From an uncultured Pseudomonadales bacterium (lineage in GTDB: Bacteria; Pseudomonadota; Gammaproteobacteria; Pseudomonadales; Cellvibrionaceae): 5,926 nucleotides of DNA. The notes under the pieces were generated by a model. The model did not search any database. It was given only the letters and a program-made list of their open reading frames with translations, and was not told where the DNA came from. A program made the position numbers and the translations under genes. Below, piece after piece: positions 1 through 5,926 of the stretch. Position 1 is the first letter of the stretch. Each line of letters begins with the position of its first letter. The DNA is taken from NCBI GenBank assembly GCA_938048505.1, contig CALIUX010000312.1, positions 1 to 5,926 of the forward strand, read 5' to 3'.

Positions 1-380
1 ATATTAACCTTAATTGCACATTCGTTGAGGTATGTCGCAAAGACAGTCTTGAAATGACCGATGACGATCGCGAAAAAATTGCGCAAGCGATTAAACAGCA
101 TGCGATTAAAAGAGTGCTCATTACACATGGAACTGACACACTAACTCAAACTGCTTGCTATTTAGCCCCTTTAATCGATAGTGATTGCACAGTTGTAATG
201 ACTGGTGCCTTTCAACCGGCCATCTTTAAAAATTCTGATGCTCCTATGAATATTGGTACTGCTCTGGGCGGGTTAAGTACTTTGCAATCAGGCATTTTTA
301 TTGCCATGAGTGGGCAGGTGTTTCCGGCTCAACGTGTCACAAAAAACTATGATAAGGGCGTTTTCGAAGCAACCCAATAA
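1..380 (+). CDS. Small single-domain asparaginase-like protein, 5'-truncated by window edge
   Basis: This is the C-terminal 125 residues of a protein with the N-terminal asparaginase fold (PF00710), whose family hydrolyses L-asparagine to aspartate and ammonia. The reading frame is open to the left edge (codons start at position 3) and ends at TAA 378-380. The Met at 54 is internal: conserved-looking sequence (VEVCRKDSLE) precedes it, so the true start and the TGGTI motif with the first catalytic Thr are off the window. The HGTDT motif carrying the second catalytic Thr and the Asp is at 126-140. It is followed by a TGAFQP segment, a SDAPMN segment, and VTKN near the end. The protein stops where the first domain of a classical two-domain asparaginase ends. 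This matches the roughly 160-residue single-domain asparaginase-like proteins of gammaproteobacteria, so the short C-terminus is normal rather than a break. The Lys that completes the Thr-Lys-Asp triad of type II enzymes is not evident in the expected stretch after SDAPMN, so activity is uncertain. No signal peptide can be judged. Confidence 0.88.
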   Translation, partial: INLNCTFVEVCRKDSLEMTDDDREKIAQAIKQHAIKRVLITHGTDTLTQTACYLAPLIDSDCTVVMTGAFQPAIFKNSDAPMNIGTALGGLSTLQSGIFIAMSGQVFPAQRVTKNYDKGVFEATQ

Positions 381-443
381 TATCGCGTAATCAAAATTCG
401 TTAGCCAGTAAAATAATAAAAGAGAGTGTCTACTCACCAATAA

Positions 444-472
444 TATACATGCTCGCTAACTAGTAGTATAAA
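444..472 (+). promoter_or_regulatory. Candidate sigma70 promoter for the zinc-ribbon gene
   Basis: A -35-like TATACA (444-449, 4 of 6 matches to TTGACA) is separated by exactly 17 nt from a -10-like TATAAA (467-472, 5 of 6 matches to TATAAT). A start site near 479 would give a leader of about 43 nt before the ATG at 522. The region is AT-rich, so such matches arise easily by chance; the ideal spacing and position are the main support. Confidence 0.4.
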
Positions 473-506
473 TACCGTTTATCAAGTGATTACCCAGTAA
501 CCTCGT

Positions 507-512
507 AAGGAA
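507..512 (+). promoter_or_regulatory. Ribosome binding site of the zinc-ribbon gene
   Basis: AAGGAA lies 9 nt upstream of the ATG at 522. It is a good Shine-Dalgarno match and supports that codon as the start, which also places the first CxxC pair at residues 3-6 as expected for this family. Confidence 0.65.
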
Positions 513-521
513 CACCTCGTT

Positions 522-851
522 ATGCTCTGCCCACATTGTAAGATTCCACTTTCTATGGCTGACCGCAAAGGTATTGAGATTGACTATTGCACGCAATGCC
601 GAGGCGTTTGGCTAGACCGTGGCGAGCTCGACAAAATCATCGAACTCTCTGCCGCTGAGCGCATGCCTATCAGCCGAGGAGATCACCGCCATCACCATGA
701 TGAACCCAGAAGGCATGCACCAAGCCCTTCGCACTCCCCATACAAACAATATAAAGAAAAGTCCTACGATAAATACGGCAATAAACATGGATACCCTTAT
801 AAAAAGAAGAAAAAGGGGTTCTTGCGTGAGGTCTTTGACTTCATCGATTAA
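522..851 (+). CDS. TFIIB-type zinc-ribbon (zf-TFIIB) domain protein
   Basis: This is a 109-residue cytoplasmic protein with no signal peptide or membrane segment. The N-terminus is a zinc ribbon: C3-x2-C6, then after 16 residues C23-x2-C26, followed by the signature GVWLDRGELDKI at residues 28-39. That pattern is typical of the zf-TFIIB family (PF13453), whose four cysteines bind one zinc. The cellular role of these small bacterial proteins is not well established. After the ribbon comes a low-complexity His/Arg-rich stretch (residues 52-71, including HRHHH at 55-59), a Tyr/Lys-rich linker, a run of five lysines at 94-98, and a C-terminal GFLREVFDFID. Similar acidic-hydrophobic tails occur in family members, which suggests a short protein-docking motif; that is inference. 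The basic middle could bind nucleic acid and the histidines could bind metal, but neither is shown. The oxidoreductase gene starts 52 nt downstream with no terminator between them, so co-transcription is possible. Confidence 0.9.
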   Translation: MLCPHCKIPLSMADRKGIEIDYCTQCRGVWLDRGELDKIIELSAAERMPISRGDHRHHHDEPRRHAPSPSHSPYKQYKEKSYDKYGNKHGYPYKKKKKGFLREVFDFID

Positions 852-893
852 AGTAAACCCACGGTAGTACGCAATCTGCATCAATGACTTAAT

Positions 894-896
894 AGG
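894..896 (+). promoter_or_regulatory. Weak ribosome binding site of the oxidoreductase gene
   Basis: A short AGG core within ATAGGT lies 7 nt before the ATG at 904. The match is weak but correctly spaced. The frame upstream of 904 offers no better start. Starting here leaves a 29-residue region before the twin-arginine pair, long but acceptable for Tat substrates. A later start would lose the signal motif. Confidence 0.45.
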
Positions 897-903
897 TACA
901 TTT

Positions 904-2067
904 ATGAGCGATAAATTCTCTACCCATTCTACTTACCCTACTTCCCATAGCCTCACTTCGCGTAACTGCGCCGCCGATACGCGTAACACATCAAGGCGTA
1001 CACTTCTAAAAGCCGGCGCAGTTGCTGCATCATCACTATTTAGCCCGCATGTTTTTGCACATGGCATCAAAGGTAAAAAGCTGGGCATTGCGTTAGTTGG
1101 CTTAGGTTATTATTCACGCGACCTACTTGCCCCCGCGCTGCAACTAACCAAGCACTGTGAACTGCGCGGCATTGTTACAGGCACACCCTCTAAGATTCCT
1201 ACTTGGCAAAAGCAGTACAAGATTAAAGATAAAAACGTGTATTCATATGAAACGATGCACGAGCTTGCCAACAATGACGATATCGATGTTGTCTACATTG
1301 TGACGCCCACCAGTTTGCATGAAAAACATTCACTGATTGGCGCAAATGCGGGCAAGCATGTGTGGTGTGAAAAGCCGATGGCAATGAATGAACAGGAATG
1401 CTTATCCATCATTAATGGCTGCAAAAAGAATAAAGTGCAGCTGACTATTGGGTATCGCATGCAACATGAGATCAATACCCGCACGATTATGTCGTATGCC
1501 AAATCCAAGTCGTATGGTGATATTCAGCATATTGTTGCCAAAGCTGGTTATGCCGGCGGCGCACCTGATCCCAATAGCTGGAAGCTAAAGCGCAATATGG
1601 GTGGCGGTGCACTATATGATATGGGCGTTTACCCGATCAATGCCGCACGTTATGGCTCTAACCTTGAACCTACGGCGGTTTTTGCCAATACCACTGTCCA
1701 GCGTAAAGAGATTTTTAAAGAGGTTGACGAAACGACCTATTTAACACTTGAGTTCCCCGGTGGTGTACAGGCTGATTGCGTAACCAGTGTCGGCCAAAAT
1801 ATCAACGCATTACGCGTGCAAGGCCGCAAAGGCTGGTACGCACTCGACCCGATGCAAAGCTATACTGGCGTACAAGGCCGAACAAGCTCAGGGGTGATAC
1901 TGGCAGCAGCCAAAGAGAATCAGCAAGCAACACAAATGGATGATGACGCCCTTGCGATTTTAGGGCATCAAAATATTCTTGTACCCGGTGAAGAAGGCCT
2001 AAAAGACATTCGCATCGTGCAAGCTGCCCTCAAATCAGCCCAAACGGGCAAAACCGTTAATCTCTAG
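904..2067 (+). CDS. Tat-exported Gfo/Idh/MocA-family oxidoreductase (glucose-fructose oxidoreductase-like)
   Basis: This 387-residue protein is predicted to be an NAD(P)-dependent sugar or polyol oxidoreductase acting in the periplasm. Residues 30-36 (SRRTLLK, R31-R32) form a twin-arginine motif, followed by a hydrophobic stretch (about 37-46) and a plausible signal peptidase site after VFA (50-52). The Rossmann domain begins at about 58, with GLG at 66-68 in the dinucleotide-binding loop, VTPTSLHEKH at 133-142, and the family hallmark EKP at 156-158, whose Lys is the usual catalytic or substrate-binding residue. The C-terminal alpha/beta domain carries YRMQHE (184-189) and GGGALYDMGVYPIN (233-246). 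In that last motif a Tyr (243) stands where many relatives have His, as in Zymomonas glucose-fructose oxidoreductase. That enzyme is also Tat-exported with tightly held NADP, so a self-recycling cofactor is plausible here, since free NAD(P) is absent from the periplasm. The substrate cannot be told: no sugar transporter or kinase is adjacent. It ends with TAG 44 nt before the extended arm of a large inverted repeat is completed at 2083-2124. Confidence 0.9.
   Translation: MSDKFSTHSTYPTSHSLTSRNCAADTRNTSRRTLLKAGAVAASSLFSPHVFAHGIKGKKLGIALVGLGYYSRDLLAPALQLTKHCELRGIVTGTPSKIPTWQKQYKIKDKNVYSYETMHELANNDDIDVVYIVTPTSLHEKHSLIGANAGKHVWCEKPMAMNEQECLSIINGCKKNKVQLTIGYRMQHEINTRTIMSYAKSKSYGDIQHIVAKAGYAGGAPDPNSWKLKRNMGGGALYDMGVYPINAARYGSNLEPTAVFANTTVQRKEIFKEVDETTYLTLEFPGGVQADCVTSVGQNINALRVQGRKGWYALDPMQSYTGVQGRTSSGVILAAAKENQQATQMDDDALAILGHQNILVPGEEGLKDIRIVQAALKSAQTGKTVNL
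994..1059 (+). other. Twin-arginine (Tat) signal peptide coding segment
   Basis: Codons 31-52 encode the twin arginines, the LLKAGAVAAS hydrophobic core and a V-F-A signal peptidase I site, with mature protein expected from His53. A preceding polar region of about 30 residues completes the signal. The mildly hydrophobic core and the SRRTLLK motif favour Tat over Sec export, which fits a folded, cofactor-loaded Rossmann enzyme. Confidence 0.8.
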
Positions 2068-2076
2068 CCGCAATTC

Positions 2077-2085
2077 TGCTACAAT
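2077..2085 (+). promoter_or_regulatory. Candidate extended -10 promoter of metH
   Basis: TGCTACAAT contains a TACAAT -10 hexamer (2080-2085, 5 of 6 matches) preceded by the TG of an extended -10 element. The -35 position with 17-nt spacing (2057-2062, TTAATC) matches only 3 of 6, which an extended -10 can tolerate. The predicted start near 2091-2093 gives a metH leader of about 175 nt and places the start inside the left arm of the large inverted repeat. Confidence 0.45.
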
Positions 2086-2124
2086 GCCGACCTAAATCAA
2101 AATATTTTGATATAGGTCGGCATT
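2083..2124. repeat. 42-nt near-perfect inverted repeat (terminator or operator)
   Basis: The left arm AATGCCGACCTA (2083-2094) is the exact reverse complement of TAGGTCGGCATT (2113-2124). The centre ATCAAAATATTTTGAT (2096-2111) is itself a perfect 16-nt palindrome. The two are joined by one A/A mismatch (2095/2112), so 20 of 21 opposing positions pair. In RNA this would be one long hairpin with an ATAT loop. It could end the oxidoreductase transcript, since the oxidoreductase stop is 15 nt upstream. However, only TTT follows on this strand and no T run follows on the other, so it is a poor intrinsic terminator. Its overlap with the candidate -10 also suits a dimeric repressor site. Confidence 0.85.
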
Positions 2125-2150
2125 TCTGATCATCCCCCCTTCTTAAATAG

Positions 2151-2177
2151 GGCTTGGCATGAGCATAAAGCCGAGTC
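2151..2177 (+). other. Potential leader hairpin upstream of metH
   Basis: GGCTTGGC (2151-2158) can pair with GCCGAGTC (2170-2177) through 8 consecutive pairs, two of them G-U, around an 11-nt loop. The G-U pairs mean the stem is better in RNA than in DNA, in the + orientation. No T run follows, so it is not a terminator. It may be part of a structured 5' leader of metH, or chance. Confidence 0.4.
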
Positions 2178-2257
2178 AGTCGTGGACCTTATCCTCGTTA
2201 CTGGCGCCCTAAGCGTTCGCTCGCTTTCGACTTCTTCACTACATATTTGCCATTTAA

Positions 2258-2261
2258 TAGG
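2258..2261 (+). promoter_or_regulatory. Ribosome binding site of metH
   Basis: TAGG within AATAGG lies 6 nt before the ATG at 2268. It is a modest Shine-Dalgarno sequence at the right distance. The ATG places the start 19 residues before the conserved [13 protein letters not shown] segment, the usual N-terminal length for MetH. Confidence 0.5.
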
Positions 2262-2267
2262 TTTTCC

Positions 2268-5200
2268 ATGTCTCATTCTGCGCACAACCCTCGCATTGCC
2301 AAGCTTCATCAAGCGATCAAAGATCGCATCCTTATTTTGGATGGCGCGATGGGTACAATGATTCAAGGATATAAGCTCGAAGAATCCGATTACCGCGGCG
2401 AGCGCTTTGCCGATTACGACCGTGATATCAAAGGGAATAATGATTTACTCAGTATTACCCAACCGCAAATTATCAAAGCGATTCATAAAGCCTACTTTGA
2501 AGCCGGTGCAGATATTGTCGAAACCAATACCTTTAATAGTACCGAGGTTTCTCAGGCCGATTATGCTATGGAGTCGCTGGCGTATGAACTCAACGTTGCC
2601 AGTGCGCGTATTGCCAGAGAAGCGGCTGATGAATTTACGATATTAGAGCCCCATAAACCCCGCTTTGTTGCGGGTGTGCTCGGCCCCACCAGCCGTACGT
2701 GCTCTATCTCACCAGATGTAAATGATCCTGGCGCACGTAATGTCACCTTTGATGAGCTAGTCGAAAACTATACTCAAGCCACTAAAGGCTTAATTGAAGG
2801 CGGTTGCGATATTATTTTAATCGAAACCATCTTTGATACGCTTAATGCAAAGGCAGCGGTATTTGCTGTACTCGGTCACTTTGAAGCGATCGGCTATGAA
2901 CTGCCGATCATGATTTCTGGCACCATTACCGATGCCTCTGGCCGCACACTGTCTGGCCAAACAACCGAGGCATTTTACAACTCGTTGGCACATGCCAAGC
3001 CTATTTCAATTGGTTTAAATTGTGCTTTAGGCGCGACCGAACTCAGACCTTACGTTAAAGAACTCTCACGTATTGCCAATTGCTATGTTTCAGCGCATCC
3101 CAATGCGGGCTTGCCCAATGAATTTGGCGAATACGACCAAAGCGCCGCCGAAATGGCAGGCATTGTTAAAGAATTTGCACAAAGCGGTTTTCTGAATATT
3201 GTAGGGGGTTGCTGTGGTACAAGCCCGCAACATATTCAAGCCGTTGCACAAGCGGTTGCGTCACTCCCTCCGCGCGAAATTCCCAACATAACCCCTGCTT
3301 GCCGACTATCAGGGCTTGAGCCTTTTAACATCACCAAAGACTCACTGTTTGTGAATGTGGGTGAGCGCTGTAATGTCACAGGTTCAGCCCGCTTCAAACG
3401 CTTAATTATTGAAGAAGATTACAATACCGCATTAGAAGTCGCCTTGGCGCAAGTGGAAGATGGCGCGCAAATTATTGATATCAATATGGATGAAGGCATG
3501 CTCGATGCCCATGCGGCAATTGAGCGTTTCTTAAATCTTATTGCAGGCGAGCCCGATATTGCGCGCGTGCCCATTATGGTGGATTCCTCTAAATGGGATG
3601 TCATTGAAACGGGTCTCAAATGCATTCAAGGTAAGCCTGTTGTCAATTCCATTAGCCTAAAAGAAGGTGAAGCCGAGTTTTTAGAAAAAGCAAAGCTCTG
3701 CCAACGCTACGGTGCAGCGGTTATTGTCATGGCCTTTGATGAAGACGGTCAGGCCGATACTGCCGCACGAAAAAAAGAAATTTGCGCGCGCAGCTATCAC
3801 ACTCTAGTTGATAATGGCTTTCCACCAGAAGATATTATTTTTGACCCCAATATTTTTGCTATCGCAACGGGTATTGAAGAGCACGACAACTACGCCGTTG
3901 ACTTTATTGAAGCTACGCAGTGGATTCGTGACAACTTGCCGCATGCAGGGGTTTCAGGCGGCGTGAGTAATGTTTCGTTTTCATTCCGAGGGAATAACCC
4001 CGTTCGCGAGGCCATTCACTCCGTCTTCCTTTACCATGCCATTAAAGCAGGCATGAATATGGGGATTGTCAACGCCGGTCAATTGGCTATTTACGATGAT
4101 CTACCAGAAGAACTACGCAACATTGTTGAAGATGTTATTCAAAACCGTACCGATACAGGCACCGAAGACCTCCTCGATATTGCTGAAAAATACCGTGGCG
4201 ATGGTAAGGCAGCCAGTAAAAAAGAAGATCTCGCTTGGCGTGAATACCCTGTTCAAAAACGACTTGAGTATGCTCTTGTTAAAGGCATATCCGCTTTTAT
4301 CGAAGAAGATACTGAGTTATGTAGGCAAGCCGCAGATCGCCCGTTAGATGTGATTGAAGGGCCTTTAATGGATGGTATGAACGTGGTGGGCGATCTCTTT
4401 GGCGAAGGCAAAATGTTTTTACCGCAAGTGGTCAAATCCGCACGTGTGATGAAACAAGCTGTTGCCTATCTCAACCCCTATATCGAAGCCGAAAAAACCG
4501 AAGCGACTAAGTCAAACGGTAAAATCTTGATGGCAACCGTAAAAGGCGACGTGCATGACATAGGCAAAAATATTGTGGGTGTGGTATTGCAGTGCAACAA
4601 TTTTGAAATTGTTGACCTAGGCGTTATGGTGCCTTGCGAAAAAATTCTTGAAGTCGCTCAAAAAGAAAATTGCGATATCATTGGCTTGTCAGGTTTAATC
4701 ACGCCGTCGCTTGATGAGATGGTGTATGTCGGCCAAGCGATGGAAGAACTGGGCATTAATAAACCGCTGATGATTGGAGGCGCCACAACCTCCAAAGCAC
4801 ATACCGCTGTCAAAATTGACCCTGTGTTTAATTTAAATCAAGTGGTGTATGTCGCTGATGCATCGCGTGCAGTTGGTGTTGCCAGTGCATTGTTATCAGA
4901 TGAACAACGTCCGCAGTTTATTCAAGATACTCAAGCAGAATATGTAAAAGTACGAGAGCGCACAGCCAAGCGTCGCGCTCGCCCAATGATTAGCTATCTT
5001 TCAGCCTGCGAGAGGCGCTTTACAGCAGACTGGGAAAACTACACTCCACCCAAACCCAGCTTTTTAGGCACCAAAACCTTAACAGACTACCCGCTTGAAA
5101 CTCTGGTACCTTATATTGATTGGACGCCTTTTTTCATCAGCTGGGACTTGGCCGGTAAATATCCTAAAATCCTGAGTGATGAAATCGTAGGCGAAGCCGC

Positions 5201-5926
5201 AACGAATTTATTTAATGATGCTCAAGAGCTATTAAAGCAACTGATCGATAAAAAGCAGCTTCAGGCCAATGCCATATTCGGCTTTTGGCCAACTAATAGC
5301 GCAGAACATGACACACTTATTGTAAAGGATGAGCAAGGGGATGAAATTTCTCGCTTATATCATTTGCGTCAGCAACAAGATAAAAATGCACAGACCGATA
5401 CGCTGTATTCTTTAGCCGACTTCATTGCACCACAAGAAACGGGCAAACAAGATTACATAGGCGGCTTTGTTGTAACAGCAGGCTTGGGCGCAGAAGAACT
5501 TGCCAAAGACTATGAAAATAAAGGCGATGACTACAACGCCATTATGGTTAAAGCCCTTGCTGATCGTTTAGCCGAAGCCTTTGCTGAACATTTGCATGAG
5601 CGTGTTCGAAAAGAGTTTTGGGGCTACGCTACAAACGAAACCCTCGAAAACGAAGAACTCATCAAAGAAAAGTATAAAGGTATACGCCCTGCGCCAGGCT
5701 ATCCTGCCTGCCCTGACCATACCGAAAAAACTCAGCTCTTTAATTTGCTTGATGCCACAAAAGAAACGAGCGTTAGCTTAACGGAGCATTTTGCTATGTT
5801 TCCTGCTGCCGCAGTCAGTGGCTGGTACTTCTCACACCCTGAAGCCAAATACTTTGGCATAGGGAAAATTGATCGCGATCAACTAGACAGTATCGCAAAA
5901 AGAAAAGGCTGGGATACTAAAACAGC
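2268..5926 (+). CDS. metH: Cobalamin-dependent methionine synthase MetH, 3' end cut by window edge
   Basis: MetH transfers a methyl group from 5-methyltetrahydrofolate to homocysteine through bound cobalamin, giving methionine and tetrahydrofolate in the cytoplasm. The frame is open for 1219 complete codons to the window end; E. coli MetH has 1227 residues, and alignment from memory suggests about a dozen are missing. All modules are present. The homocysteine domain (about 10-330) has zinc ligands C252, C315 and C316, with the same 63-residue spacing as E. coli. The methyl-folate (pterin-binding) domain (about 355-620) begins around [10 protein letters not shown] (363-372). The four-helix cap (about 655-745) includes [26 protein letters not shown]. 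The Rossmann B12 domain (about 750-890) has D761-x-H763-x-x-G766, where His763 is the lower cobalt ligand, and S814 completes the His-Asp-Ser relay. The AdoMet reactivation domain (about 905 on) has DWTPFF with D951 and [12 protein letters not shown] starting at R1140. No frameshift or lost key residue is seen. Its long leader suggests its own control. Confidence 0.98.
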   Translation, partial: MSHSAHNPRIAKLHQAIKDRILILDGAMGTMIQGYKLEESDYRGERFADYDRDIKGNNDLLSITQPQIIKAIHKAYFEAGADIVETNTFNSTEVSQADYAMESLAYELNVASARIAREAADEFTILEPHKPRFVAGVLGPTSRTCSISPDVNDPGARNVTFDELVENYTQATKGLIEGGCDIILIETIFDTLNAKAAVFAVLGHFEAIGYELPIMISGTITDASGRTLSGQTTEAFYNSLAHAKPISIGLNCALGATELRPYVKELSRIANCYVSAHPNAGLPNEFGEYDQSAAEMAGIVKEFAQSGFLNIVGGCCGTSPQHIQAVAQAVASLPPREIPNITPACRLSGLEPFNITKDSLFVNVGERCNVTGSARFKRLIIEEDYNTALEVALAQVEDGAQIIDINMDEGMLDAHAAIERFLNLIAGEPDIARVPIMVDSSKWDVIETGLKCIQGKPVVNSISLKEGEAEFLEKAKLCQRYGAAVIVMAFDEDGQADTAARKKEICARSYHTLVDNGFPPEDIIFDPNIFAIATGIEEHDNYAVDFIEATQWIRDNLPHAGVSGGVSNVSFSFRGNNPVREAIHSVFLYHAIKAGMNMGIVNAGQLAIYDDLPEELRNIVEDVIQNRTDTGTEDLLDIAEKYRGDGKAASKKEDLAWREYPVQKRLEYALVKGISAFIEEDTELCRQAADRPLDVIEGPLMDGMNVVGDLFGEGKMFLPQVVKSARVMKQAVAYLNPYIEAEKTEATKSNGKILMATVKGDVHDIGKNIVGVVLQCNNFEIVDLGVMVPCEKILEVAQKENCDIIGLSGLITPSLDEMVYVGQAMEELGINKPLMIGGATTSKAHTAVKIDPVFNLNQVVYVADASRAVGVASALLSDEQRPQFIQDTQAEYVKVRERTAKRRARPMISYLSACERRFTADWENYTPPKPSFLGTKTLTDYPLETLVPYIDWTPFFISWDLAGKYPKILSDEIVGEAATNLFNDAQELLKQLIDKKQLQANAIFGFWPTNSAEHDTLIVKDEQGDEISRLYHLRQQQDKNAQTDTLYSLADFIAPQETGKQDYIGGFVVTAGLGAEELAKDYENKGDDYNAIMVKALADRLAEAFAEHLHERVRKEFWGYATNETLENEELIKEKYKGIRPAPGYPACPDHTEKTQLFNLLDATKETSVSLTEHFAMFPAAAVSGWYFSHPEAKYFGIGKIDRDQLDSIAKRKGWDTKT

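Larger units (their letters stand above)
381..521. other. Intergenic region between asparaginase-like gene and zinc-ribbon gene
   Basis: This is 141 nt of AT-rich non-coding DNA. There is no convincing rho-independent terminator after the asparaginase stop: I see no GC-rich stem followed by a T run. A separated inverted pair, GTTAGC at 400-405 and GCTAAC at 455-460, has a 49-nt spacer and is probably chance. The only supportable elements are a candidate promoter at 444-472 and the ribosome binding site of the next gene. Confidence 0.6.
2068..2267. other. Intergenic control region upstream of metH
   Basis: This 200-nt stretch has no credible gene. From left to right it holds an extended -10 promoter candidate (2077-2085), a 42-nt near-perfect inverted repeat (2083-2124), a hairpin (2151-2177), a possible outer stem AGTCG/CGACT (2178-2182 with 2228-2232) enclosing a small AAGCG/CGCTT hairpin (2211-2215 with 2222-2226), and the metH ribosome binding site. 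I looked for a cobalamin riboswitch (B12 box), an S-adenosylhomocysteine riboswitch core, a MetJ box (AGACGTCT repeats) and a MetR site (TGAA-N5-TTCA) and found no convincing match by eye. Confidence 0.6.

Noticed and set aside
54..380. A complete 108-residue gene starting at ATG 54
   Set aside because: The same frame stays open to the left edge and encodes family-like sequence before that Met, so the ATG is internal to a longer asparaginase-like gene.
400..460. GTTAGC/GCTAAC inverted pair as a terminator or operator
   Set aside because: Only 6 bp separated by 49 nt, with no T run; easily chance in a sequence of this composition.
612..884. Minus-strand 90-residue frame with a hydrophobic, membrane-like stretch
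   Set aside because: It is antisense to the zinc-ribbon gene; its hydrophobic residues are the complement of the Lys/Tyr-rich codons there, and nothing in it resembles a known family.
2174..2194. B12-box-like fragment suggesting a cobalamin riboswitch
   Set aside because: The AGTCAG and GACCT parts are interrupted by extra bases and the rest of the roughly 200-nt aptamer, including its conserved core, is not visible upstream.
2226..2258. A second metH promoter with TTTAAT (2253-2258) as -10
   Set aside because: No acceptable -35 sits at 16-18 nt spacing and the start site would fall at or just before the ATG, leaving no room for the ribosome binding site.
2130..2366. Minus-strand 78-residue frame across the metH leader and start
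   Set aside because: It overlaps the conserved MetH N-terminus, has no ribosome binding site that I can see, and has no recognisable domain.
2407..5781. Several short frames on both strands inside metH (for example 2407-2646, 3419-3625, 4066-4347, 5581-5781)
   Set aside because: The + strand MetH frame is continuous and conserved throughout; these are out-of-frame shadows.
5885..5926. A broken or truncated metH
   Set aside because: The gene simply runs off the window; there is no stop codon or frameshift, and only about a dozen C-terminal residues are missing.

Overview
The window comes from a bacterial chromosome and is almost certainly gammaproteobacterial. The translated MetH follows the E. 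coli cobalamin-dependent methionine synthase closely along its whole length. The small single-domain asparaginase and the TFIIB-type zinc-ribbon protein are also types familiar from gammaproteobacteria. GC looks to be in the mid-40s percent by eye. A marine or cellulolytic gammaproteobacterium such as the Cellvibrionales would fit, but that is a guess.

Layout: all four genes are on the + strand. (1) Positions 1-380 hold the 3' part of a small asparaginase-domain protein whose start lies off the left edge. (2) Positions 381-521 are a short intergenic region with a plausible sigma70-type promoter. (3) Positions 522-851 encode a 109-residue zinc-ribbon (zf-TFIIB) protein with a His-rich and Lys-rich tail. 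(4) After a 52-nt gap with no visible terminator, positions 904-2067 encode a Tat-exported Gfo/Idh/MocA-family oxidoreductase resembling glucose-fructose oxidoreductase. (5) Positions 2068-2267 are a 200-nt intergenic region. It holds a 42-nt near-perfect inverted repeat that overlaps an extended -10 promoter, followed by further potential hairpins. (6) From 2268 to the right edge runs metH, complete except for roughly the last dozen residues.

How the genes relate: the zinc-ribbon gene and the oxidoreductase may share a transcript. metH probably has its own promoter and a leader of about 175 nt. I see no shared pathway linking asparaginase, zinc-ribbon protein, oxidoreductase and MetH; this looks like ordinary chromosomal housekeeping and accessory sequence. 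There is no tRNA, rRNA, CRISPR array, insertion sequence or phage gene, and no sign of a new multi-gene system. The most interesting non-coding part is the 2083-2267 control region of metH.
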